Part shown: piece after piece, positions 1-5,353 of the stretch | Layout of the letters: every line of letters starts with the position of its first letter | Numbering within the stretch: the stretch's first letter is position 1 | NCBI GenBank assembly: GCA_900770585.1 | Contig: CAAGKW010000050.1 | Span: 1-5,906 of the forward strand | Length of the DNA: 5,906 nucleotides | Direction of reading: 5' to 3' | Origin: an uncultured Alistipes sp. | GTDB taxonomy: Bacteria; Bacteroidota; Bacteroidia; Bacteroidales; Rikenellaceae | The notes under the pieces: generated by a model | Databases searched by the model: none | What the model was told of the DNA's origin: nothing | What the model saw: only the letters and a program-made list of their open reading frames with translations | Position numbers and translations under genes: made by a program

Positions 1-2293
1 CCGACTCCGAGATCTGACCTACTGCCGAGTGGATTACGTTCACCTGAACCTCCTCCTTCGACAGTTTGATCAGCGAGCCCGTCATTGCCTCAACCGAGCC
101 GTCCACGTCACCCTTAACGATGATATTCAGCTCCTTGAACGAACCGATAGCAATACGACGACCGATCTCATCCAGCGTTACGTGCTTCTGGGTCATAATA
201 CCCTGCATACGCTGCAACTGCTCGCGCTTGTTAGCGATCTCGCGTGCCGAGCGATCGTCCTCCATAACGTTGAAGGTATCACCCGACGCAGGAGCACCAT
301 TCAGACCCAACACCTGTACGGGAGTTGCGGGAGGTGCCTCATTGACCTTCTGACCACGCTCGTTGAACATAGCCTTCACACGGCCCGAGTGAACACCCGA
401 CAACATCACGTCACCAACACGCAGAGTACCGTTCTGCACCAGCAGCGTAGCTACGTAACCGCGACCCTTATCAAGCGTCGACTCGATTACCGTACCCGTT
501 GCACGGCGATCGGGATTAGCCTTCAACTCCAACAGCTCGGCCTCCAAAAGCACCTTTTCGAGCAACTTATCGAGGTTCAGACCCTTCTTAGCCGAAACCT
601 CCTGGCACTGATACTTACCACCCCAATCCTCAACGAGGTAGTTCATATTAGCCAGCTGCTCCTTGATGTGGTCGGGATTTGCTGCGGGCTTATCGATCTT
701 ATTGATTGCAAACACGATAGGTACACCTGCTGCCGAAGCGTGGTTGATAGCCTCGACCGTCTGCGGCATCACGTGGTCGTCAGCCGCAACGATGATAATC
801 GCAACGTCAGTAACCTTCGCACCACGCGCACGCATCGCCGTAAATGCCTCGTGACCGGGGGTATCGAGGAAGGTGATCTTCTGACCATTCAGCTCAACGC
901 TATATGCACCGATGTGCTGCGTGATACCGCCGGCCTCACCCTCGATAACATTTGTCTTACGGATATTATCCAGCAACGAGGTCTTACCGTGGTCAACGTG
1001 ACCCATCACAACTACGATCGGCGGACGCGAGATCAACTCCTCCTCGGCGTCGCCCTCGTCCTCAATAGCCTCCTGGATCTCCACCGATACGAACTCAACC
1101 GTGAAACCAAACTCCTCGGCAACCACTACGAGTGCCTCAGCGTCCAGACGCTGGTTGATCGACACCATCAGGCCCAAGTTCATACAAGCCATAATGACCT
1201 CATTGACCGAAACGTTCATCATCGTAGCCAACTCGCTGACGGTCACGAACTCCGTAACCTTCAATACCGAGCGCTCCATCTCCTGACGCTCCATCTCCTC
1301 GTTCATCTTGGCCGAAACAGCCTCGCGCTTCTCCTTACGGTACTTCGCGCCCTTGCTCTTCGAGTTCTTAGCCGTCAGACGTGCCAGAGTATCCTTTACC
1401 TGCTTTGCTACCTCCTCGTCGCTAACCTCGGGGCGAACAACGGGTTTGGGTGCAGGTTTCTGCTTGTTCTTCTTCTTTTTGCCACCACCCTGCTGTGCTG
1501 CTGCCTGCTGTTGCTGCTGCTGACCATTCTGCTGCTTGGGTTGGTTGGGCTTGCCACCATTTGCGGGCTTCTGCTGACCACCCTGCTGAGGCTTGGTCAC
1601 ATCAACCTTATCCTTGGTAATGCGCTTACGCTTGGGATGACGACCACCCGGCTGGAACTGCGACACGTCGATCGTGCCAATCACATTCGGGCCCGACAAC
1701 TGCGACGACTGAGGACGGAAGATATCATCACGGCTCTCAGCCAAACGCTCATCGTAGGTCTTGGTTTGAATATCGTTCTGAGCGGGTTTGGGCTCTACCT
1801 TAGGTGCGGGTGCAGGGGCAGGTGCGGGCTTCTCAACCTTAGGCTGCACGGGTTTCTGCTCCGGCTTGGGAGCAGGTTTGGGCTCGGGCTTGGGAGCGGG
1901 CGCAGGTGCTGGTGCGGGCTGAGCAGGCTTCTTGCCGCCCAGATCGATCGTACCCAAAATCTTCGGGCCCATCGCCTTAACCTCGTCCTTAACCGAGATA
2001 CTCTTGCTCTTGATTACGACCTCCTCCTTGAAATCGTCATCACCCTTTTTCTGACCGATCGTCACTGCCGACGGTTTCTGCGAGATACGCTCACGCACCT
2101 CACCGCGCGGATTGCCACCGCGGTTCGATCCGAACTCCTTTTCGAGAAGTGCATACATCTGAGTATCGATCAGCGTATTAGGCGTGCGGTCGATCTTGAT
2201 GCCCTTCTTTTCAAGGAAGTCGGCTATGCTGCTTACTCCAACTTTGAACTCTCTCGCAACTTGATTGAGTCTAAGTTTACGTTCGTTTGACAT
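1..2293 (-). CDS. infB: Translation initiation factor IF-2 (N-terminal 764 residues; runs off the left edge)
   Basis: IF-2 is the cytoplasmic GTPase that brings initiator tRNA to the 30S subunit and promotes 50S joining. An N-terminal IF2_N-type helical domain (residues about 1-55, beginning [16 protein letters not shown]) is followed by a disordered linker: Pro/Ala/Lys-rich at about 120-175 and Gln/Gly/Lys-rich with a polyQ run at about 228-285. A second IF2_N-like domain lies at about 345-400. The G domain is complete: G1 GHVDHGKT 431-438, G2 Thr458 in GGITQHIG, G3 DTPGH 477-481, G4 NKID 531-534, G5 SAKKG 567-571. The domain II beta-barrel spans about 595-685, and domain III is cut at the window edge (last residues ISES). 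The start ATG at 2293-2291 fits the domain start; no Shine-Dalgarno motif precedes it. It is the last visible gene of rimP-nusA-infB, 77 bp after nusA. Methionine-rich EMERQEMER at about residue 335 comes from a 13-bp direct repeat (1272-1284, 1287-1299). The identification is essentially certain. Confidence 0.98.
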   Translation of the reverse strand, partial: MSNERKLRLNQVAREFKVGVSSIADFLEKKGIKIDRTPNTLIDTQMYALLEKEFGSNRGGNPRGEVRERISQKPSAVTIGQKKGDDDFKEEVVIKSKSISVKDEVKAMGPKILGTIDLGGKKPAQPAPAPAPAPKPEPKPAPKPEQKPVQPKVEKPAPAPAPAPKVEPKPAQNDIQTKTYDERLAESRDDIFRPQSSQLSGPNVIGTIDVSQFQPGGRHPKRKRITKDKVDVTKPQQGGQQKPANGGKPNQPKQQNGQQQQQQAAAQQGGGKKKKNKQKPAPKPVVRPEVSDEEVAKQVKDTLARLTAKNSKSKGAKYRKEKREAVSAKMNEEMERQEMERSVLKVTEFVTVSELATMMNVSVNEVIMACMNLGLMVSINQRLDAEALVVVAEEFGFTVEFVSVEIQEAIEDEGDAEEELISRPPIVVVMGHVDHGKTSLLDNIRKTNVIEGEAGGITQHIGAYSVELNGQKITFLDTPGHEAFTAMRARGAKVTDVAIIIVAADDHVMPQTVEAINHASAAGVPIVFAINKIDKPAANPDHIKEQLANMNYLVEDWGGKYQCQEVSAKKGLNLDKLLEKVLLEAELLELKANPDRRATGTVIESTLDKGRGYVATLLVQNGTLRVGDVMLSGVHSGRVKAMFNERGQKVNEAPPATPVQVLGLNGAPASGDTFNVMEDDRSAREIANKREQLQRMQGIMTQKHVTLDEIGRRIAIGSFKELNIIVKGDVDGSVEAMTGSLIKLSKEEVQVNVIHSAVGQISES

Positions 2294-2304
2294 ACTGTTC
2301 GTTC

Positions 2305-2369
2305 TAAAAGATTTACAAAATTAAAAATTGATAGTTGTGTGCAAAGATTTAGCTTTCGTAAATCTTTCA
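2305..2369 (-). promoter_or_regulatory. nusA-infB intergenic RNA hairpins, two alternative folds
   Basis: The 9-nt word AAAGATTTA occurs on the plus strand at 2307-2315 and 2343-2351, and its reverse complement at 2359-2367. In the minus-strand mRNA the first-transcribed copy (2367-2359) can pair locally with 2351-2343. That gives a 9-bp stem whose loop closes as C-GAAA-G with one bulged C, a GNRA tetraloop. It can instead pair with the distal copy, where complementarity extends to 16 bp (2369-2354 with 2320-2305, including two G-U pairs). The second fold ends 11 nt before the infB ATG. The folds exclude each other. The pairing is read directly from the sequence; any regulatory role is inferred. 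No U-run follows the local stem, so it does not look like an intrinsic terminator. Confidence 0.5.
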
Positions 2370-2370
2370 T

Positions 2371-3600
2371 TTATTCAAATTCAGCACGGAGAATTGCCAC
2401 AACCTCCTTAGCGGTATCCTCCTCCAAGTCGGCACGACGAGCCAACTCATCGATAGGCAGTGCAATAACGCTCTTTGCGGTATCGCAACCGATGCCCTTC
2501 AACGCGTCGATGATCCAAGGCTCGATCTCGTCAGCAAACTCCTTCAAATCAACGTCTTCCTCCTCAACCTCGCGGTAAACATCGACATCGTAACCCGTCA
2601 ACATCTTAGCCAGACGGATATTCAGACCGCCCTTACCGATAGCCAACGAAACCTGATCGGGCTTCAAATATACCGATGCAGTCTTGCTCTCCTCGTCGAT
2701 GGTGATGGTCGAGATCTTAGCGGGGTTCAGCGCGCGCTGGATCATCAACTGAGTGTTGGTCGTGAAGTTCACAACATCGATATTCTCGTTGCGCAACTCC
2801 TTAACTACCGAGTAGATACGCGAGCCCTTGACACCAACGCAAGCACCTACGGGATCGATACGATCGTCATACGACTCAACAGCAACCTTAGCGCGCTCGC
2901 CGGGGATACGAACGATCTTCTTGATAGTGATCAGACCGTCGAAGATCTCGGGAACCTCCTGCTCGAACAGACGCTCCAAGAACTCGTTAGCCGTACGCGA
3001 CAGAATAATCTTCGGGGTGCCATTGATCATCTCAACACGCGAAACGATAGCGCGGATAGTGTCGCCCTTGCGGAAGAAGTCGCTGGGGATCTGCTCGCTC
3101 TTGGGCAACAATAGCTCGTTGTCCTCGTCGTCGAGCACCAATACCTCCTTCTTCCAAACCTGATAAACCTCGCCGGTGATGATCTCGCCCACCTTCTCCG
3201 AGTACTTCTCGTAGAGGTTTGCCTTCTCCAAATCGAGGATACGCGACGCCAAGTTCTGACGCAACGACAGAACGGTACGACGACCAAACGAGTTGAGCTT
3301 AATCTCGTCAGCATACTCGTCACCAACCTCGTAGGTCGAGTCGATCTGCTTAGCCTCGCTAACCGAGATCTGCATATTGGGGTTCTCAACCTCATCGTCG
3401 GCTACAACCGTACGGTTACGCCAGATTTCGAGGTCGCCCTTCTCGGGGTTGATGATCACGTCGAAGTTCTCGTCCGTCTCGTACTGCTTCTGCAATGCGT
3501 GGCGGAAGACATCCTCCAACACACCAATCATCGTGCTCTTGTCGATGTTTTTCAGCTCTTTGAACTCTGCAAAGTTGCTAATAAGATTCAGATTGTCCAT
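2371..3600 (-). CDS. nusA: Transcription termination/antitermination factor NusA
   Basis: NusA binds RNA polymerase and nascent RNA, and modulates pausing, termination and antitermination. The 409-residue protein shows the standard order: the polymerase-binding N-terminal domain (about 1-130), an S1 RNA-binding domain (about 137-202, starting GEIITGEVYQVWKKE), KH1 with GVKGSR at 256-261, and KH2 with GKGG at 322-325. It ends in one helix-hairpin-helix-like segment (about 361-409, WIIDALKGIGCDTAKSV). E. coli NusA has 495 residues and two acidic C-terminal repeats; this short single-module tail is shared by many non-proteobacterial NusA proteins, so I do not read it as a truncation. The start ATG at 3600-3598 is preceded by an A-rich stretch with no Shine-Dalgarno motif. 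The gene follows rimP by 28 bp and precedes infB by 77 bp, so it is co-transcribed from the promoter upstream of rimP. The TAA stop is followed at once by ATG (TAAATG). Confidence 0.98.
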   Translation of the reverse strand: MDNLNLISNFAEFKELKNIDKSTMIGVLEDVFRHALQKQYETDENFDVIINPEKGDLEIWRNRTVVADDEVENPNMQISVSEAKQIDSTYEVGDEYADEIKLNSFGRRTVLSLRQNLASRILDLEKANLYEKYSEKVGEIITGEVYQVWKKEVLVLDDEDNELLLPKSEQIPSDFFRKGDTIRAIVSRVEMINGTPKIILSRTANEFLERLFEQEVPEIFDGLITIKKIVRIPGERAKVAVESYDDRIDPVGACVGVKGSRIYSVVKELRNENIDVVNFTTNTQLMIQRALNPAKISTITIDEESKTASVYLKPDQVSLAIGKGGLNIRLAKMLTGYDVDVYREVEEEDVDLKEFADEIEPWIIDALKGIGCDTAKSVIALPIDELARRADLEEDTAKEVVAILRAEFE

Positions 3601-3628
3601 CTTGTTTTTCGTATTTTATATTTTGTTA

Positions 3629-4096
3629 CTATTTATAATCGAGATGTTCTTTGGTCCAGCGAACCTCCGTGAGAGGATAGCTGTTCACGACCGTTACCAA
3701 CTGCTTGCGTTTCTTGCCCTCGACCGCCTGTTTCTCCTCATACGAGAGGGTGATCGACTCGGGAGTTGCCTCCGAGAGAGTTGCCAAGATCTTGGTGCCA
3801 TTGACCAACAGAACCTCAACCGGACGACCTACCAACTTCTGATATTGGCGATAGACCTTCAACGGCGAACCGATACCCGCCGAGGCAACCATCAACGAAA
3901 AATCCTCCACGTCGCGATCAAACTGCTCGTTGATGGCGTGGCTCAGTTTAACGCACGCATCGATGGCAACCGACGTATCGCTATCGATAATCAGTTCCAC
4001 CTCGTTGGCGTTGTTACACGTACATTCTACCACGAACATATCGCTCTCCGCGAGCAACTGTTCGGCAATTTCAACTATTTTACTACAATCAATCAT
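3629..4096 (-). CDS. rimP: Ribosome maturation factor RimP
   Basis: RimP is a cytoplasmic factor for assembly of the 30S subunit. The 155-residue product has the family's usual length and two-domain plan. An N-terminal alpha/beta domain (about 1-82, IVEIAEQLLAESDMFVVE, then VELIIDSD and CVKLSHAINEQFD) ends in ASAGIGSPL at 71-79, which aligns with the family's SPG-type signature before the hinge but lacks its proline-glycine core. The C-terminal SH3/Sm-like barrel follows (about 83-148, GRPVEVLLVNGTKILATL and LVTVVNSYPLTEVRW). Position directly before nusA and infB is the classic context and supports the call independently. The start ATG is at 4096-4094, with AT-rich sequence and no Shine-Dalgarno before it. 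The stop is TAG at 3631-3629, with 28 AT-rich bases before nusA. A leader of about 200 nt with structured and repeated sequence precedes it. Confidence 0.95.
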   Translation of the reverse strand: MIDCSKIVEIAEQLLAESDMFVVECTCNNANEVELIIDSDTSVAIDACVKLSHAINEQFDRDVEDFSLMVASAGIGSPLKVYRQYQKLVGRPVEVLLVNGTKILATLSEATPESITLSYEEKQAVEGKKRKQLVTVVNSYPLTEVRWTKEHLDYK

Positions 4097-4124
4097 TGAT
4101 ATTTCAACTATACTTACAATTCAA

Positions 4125-4239
4125 ACGACTCTCCCAAAACAGCTCAGTATGCACCGCAAAAGCAACCCAGCATACACCACACAAGCGGCCCTGTATACAC
4201 CACACAAGCAAACCGATATGCACCGCAAAAATAGCTCGC
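4125..4239. repeat. 23-bp tandem repeat array in the rimP leader
   Basis: Four consecutive units of exactly 23 bp lie at 4148-4170, 4171-4193, 4194-4216 and 4217-4239. Units begin TATGCACCGCAAAAGC, CATACACCACACAAGC, TATACACCACACAAGC and TATGCACCGCAAAAAT. The shared core is YATRCACCRCAMAA at the same phase each time. The outer units (1 and 4) are most alike in this core, and so are the inner units (2 and 3). A more degenerate fifth unit may precede them at 4125-4147, sharing CAAAA-AGCTC in register with unit 4. There are no unique spacers. Because 23 is not a multiple of three, and the array lies between rimP and its promoter, it is leader sequence and not protein coding. Function is unknown; protein binding, RNA binding or a slippage-prone tract are all possible. 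Confidence 0.8.
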
Positions 4240-4262
4240 CCCTTGGGATAATATTACGAAAC

Positions 4263-4282
4263 GAGGGGACTCTCGTCCCCTC
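4263..4282 (-). promoter_or_regulatory. GNRA-capped hairpin near the 5' end of the rimP operon leader
   Basis: Plus-strand GAGGGGAC (4263-4270) and GTCCCCTC (4275-4282) are perfect inverted repeats around a 4-nt centre. In the minus-strand transcript this is an 8-bp, GC-rich stem with loop GAGA, a member of the stable GNRA tetraloop class. It begins about 15 nt after the predicted transcription start. No U-run follows, so it is unlikely to be a terminator or simple attenuator. A 5' stabilising stem or a protein-binding element is plausible but inferred. Confidence 0.7.
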
Positions 4283-4302
4283 ATCGATCTCTTTTACTGC
4301 CG

Positions 4303-4334
4303 CAAATTTAGTACATATTTATATATATAGCAAA
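4303..4334 (-). promoter_or_regulatory. Bacteroidota-type promoter of the rimP-nusA-infB operon
   Basis: Read on the minus strand, TTTG (4334-4331) is followed after exactly 20 bp by TAAATTTG (4310-4303). This matches the known Bacteroidota primary sigma consensus, a TTTG -33 element about 19-21 bp from TAnnTTTG, at every defined base. The spacer is a TATATATA-rich stretch. Transcription should start near 4296-4298, giving a leader of about 200 nt before the rimP ATG. The -33 element lies 22 bp beyond the mazG stop, so the operon has its own promoter even if some mazG transcripts read through. Confidence 0.8.
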
Positions 4335-4356
4335 TTTTTGCGCAACTTTTTGACTT

Positions 4357-5133
4357 TTAGTCACATTTTTTGGCCGCCTGCCACAACTCCTCCATCTCTT
4401 CGAGCGTCAAATCGCCCAACTCGCGACCCTGCTCGGCCGCACCCTTCTCGATGCATCCAAAGCGATGGATAAACTTGCGGTTGGTGCGCTCCAATGCCTG
4501 CTCAGGATCAATACCATAGAGGCGCGACGCGTTGATCAGCGCAAAGAACAGATCGCCAAACTCGCCCTCCAACGCATCGTGATCCTTTGCGTCGATCTCC
4601 GACTGCACCTCGCCGATCTCCTCCTGAACCTTTGCCCAGACATCCTCACGGCGCTCCCAATCGAAACCGACCGAGGCAGCCTTCTCGCCCACACGGAATG
4701 CCTTGACCATCGAGGGCAGGCTGCGCGGAACGCCACTCAACAGACCTCCCTCGCGCTTCTTTTTGCGCAATTTGAGTAACTCCCAATTCTGCTTCACCTC
4801 CTCGGGCGTATCGGCGTGAATGTCGCCAAAGACGTGCGGGTGGCGATAGATCAGCTTATCGCACAGCGCATCTGCCACCGTGCCGATATCGAACAGACCC
4901 TGCTCGTCGCCCATCTTCGAGTAGAAGGCAACGTGCAGCAGCAGGTCGCCGATCTCCTCCTTGACATTATCCATATTGCCGTCGGTGATTGCATCAACCA
5001 ACTCGTAAGCCTCCTCGATCGTATTGCTACGCAACGACTCGAAGGTCTGCTTGCGATCCCACGGGCACTTCTCGCGCAACTCGTCGAGCACCTCCAACAG
5101 GCGACCGATCGATTCCAAACGTTTATCTTCCAT
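4357..5133 (-). CDS. mazG: Nucleoside triphosphate pyrophosphohydrolase MazG
   Basis: MazG hydrolyses (d)NTPs to the monophosphate and pyrophosphate, a house-cleaning activity that in E. coli also lowers ppGpp under starvation. The 258-residue length is close to E. coli MazG (263). Both tandem all-alpha domains keep the metal-binding pattern EExxE then ExxD: E40, E41, E44, E60 and D63 in the first, and E171, E172, E175, E191 and D194 in the second. The signature CPWDRKQTFESL (23-34) and the connecting segment RHPHVFGD (97-104) are also present. The start ATG at 5133-5131 fits the family N-terminus; the stop is TAA at 4359-4357. The gene is alone: no mazE or mazF is visible, and the VWA gene is divergent. 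A -7-like box lies 38 bp upstream. With both acidic sites intact I expect an active enzyme. Confidence 0.97.
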   Translation of the reverse strand: MEDKRLESIGRLLEVLDELREKCPWDRKQTFESLRSNTIEEAYELVDAITDGNMDNVKEEIGDLLLHVAFYSKMGDEQGLFDIGTVADALCDKLIYRHPHVFGDIHADTPEEVKQNWELLKLRKKKREGGLLSGVPRSLPSMVKAFRVGEKAASVGFDWERREDVWAKVQEEIGEVQSEIDAKDHDALEGEFGDLFFALINASRLYGIDPEQALERTNRKFIHRFGCIEKGAAEQGRELGDLTLEEMEELWQAAKKCD

Positions 5134-5170
5134 TATTTCGTATGTTTTTGTTTCGTGGTTAAATCGAATA

Positions 5171-5178
5171 CAAAGTTA
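5171..5178 (-). promoter_or_regulatory. Candidate -7 box for mazG
   Basis: The minus strand reads TAACTTTG here, an exact match to TAnnTTTG, 37 bp before the mazG start codon. It would give a leader of about 30 nt. The place expected for the -33 element (about 5198-5202) has no TTTG or TTG, so the promoter is either weak at -33 or activator dependent. It is supported by the -7 match and the position only. Confidence 0.5.
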
Positions 5179-5223
5179 CGTTTTTCCGAACGCTCTTGAC
5201 TCTCCGTTGTGAAAATTTTACAA

Positions 5224-5239
5224 TATTTTCGCGAAAATA
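5224..5239. promoter_or_regulatory. 16-bp perfect palindrome in the mazG/VWA divergent intergenic region
   Basis: TATTTTCGCGAAAATA is perfectly self-complementary, centred between 5231 and 5232. It lies inside an AT-rich stretch and is overlapped on each side by a direct repeat of ACAATATTT (5220-5228 and 5239-5247). It is about 60 bp upstream of the predicted mazG start of transcription and about 100 bp upstream of that of the VWA gene. Its symmetry and place suggest a dimeric regulator site, but no known operator is recognised. Confidence 0.4.
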
Positions 5240-5281
5240 CAATATTTATTCTCCCACACGGCAAGTTTAACCCACAAAAGA

Positions 5282-5295
5282 GTCGATTATTCGAC
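5282..5295. promoter_or_regulatory. Short inverted repeat upstream of the VWA gene promoter
   Basis: GTCGA (5282-5286) and TCGAC (5291-5295) form inverted arms around TTAT. The element ends 6 bp before the possible -33 box of the VWA gene. Arms of 5 bp can arise by chance; an operator role is speculative. Confidence 0.2.
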
Positions 5296-5301
5296 CAAAT
5301 A

Positions 5302-5333
5302 TTTCGCAAGCAGGACAGATCTTGCTAATTTAG
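5302..5333 (+). promoter_or_regulatory. Possible promoter of the VWA-domain gene, with inverted arms filling the spacer
   Basis: TTTC (5302-5305), exactly 20 bp, then TAATTTAG (5326-5333) matches the Bacteroidota pattern TTTG-N20-TAnnTTTG with one mismatch in each element. The spacer itself starts with GCAAG (5306-5310) and ends with CTTGC (5321-5325), an inverted repeat exactly bounded by the two boxes. The predicted start of transcription is around 5338-5340, giving a leader of about 15 nt. This is the best match upstream of the gene, but it is imperfect. Confidence 0.4.
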
Positions 5334-5353
5334 CACAACCAAACCTAGATAAA

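Noticed and set aside
29..2290. 753-codon open frame on the plus strand
   Set aside because: It lies exactly antiparallel to infB, is rich in Leu, Arg, His and Thr with no recognisable domain, and exists because infB lacks TTA, CTA and TCA codons.
2343..2367. Intrinsic terminator between nusA and infB
   Set aside because: The stem is almost all A-U and is followed in the transcript by GCACACAAC, not a U-run; infB is expected to be co-transcribed.
3377..4099. 240-codon plus-strand frame across the nusA start and rimP
   Set aside because: It is antisense to two well-recognised genes, has no domain, and spans the 28-bp nusA-rimP gap by chance.
4105..4112. Second promoter box (minus-strand TATAGTTG) just before rimP
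   Set aside because: It has one mismatch to TAnnTTTG, no -33 element at 19-21 bp, and would leave almost no leader. The upstream promoter is far better.
4226..4233. TATTTTTG on the minus strand inside the fourth repeat unit as a promoter -7 box
   Set aside because: It matches TAnnTTTG exactly, but no TTTG or TTG lies 19-21 bp upstream. It may be a weak secondary start; there is no support beyond the 8-mer.
4125..4239. Possible CRISPR array
   Set aside because: The units are contiguous and degenerate with no unique spacers, and there are no cas genes.
4331..4342. Terminator for mazG after its stop codon
   Set aside because: The only symmetry is GCAAA-AA-TTTGC, with a 2-nt centre and weak arms that overlap the rimP -33 element.
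3930..4472. 180-codon plus-strand frame over the 23-bp repeats
   Set aside because: The 23-bp period is not in phase with codons, so the repeats do not give a repeated peptide. The frame also overlaps rimP and mazG in antisense.
4357..5353. MazEF-type toxin-antitoxin locus around mazG
   Set aside because: No mazE or mazF coding sequence is present on either side; the neighbours are rimP and a VWA gene.
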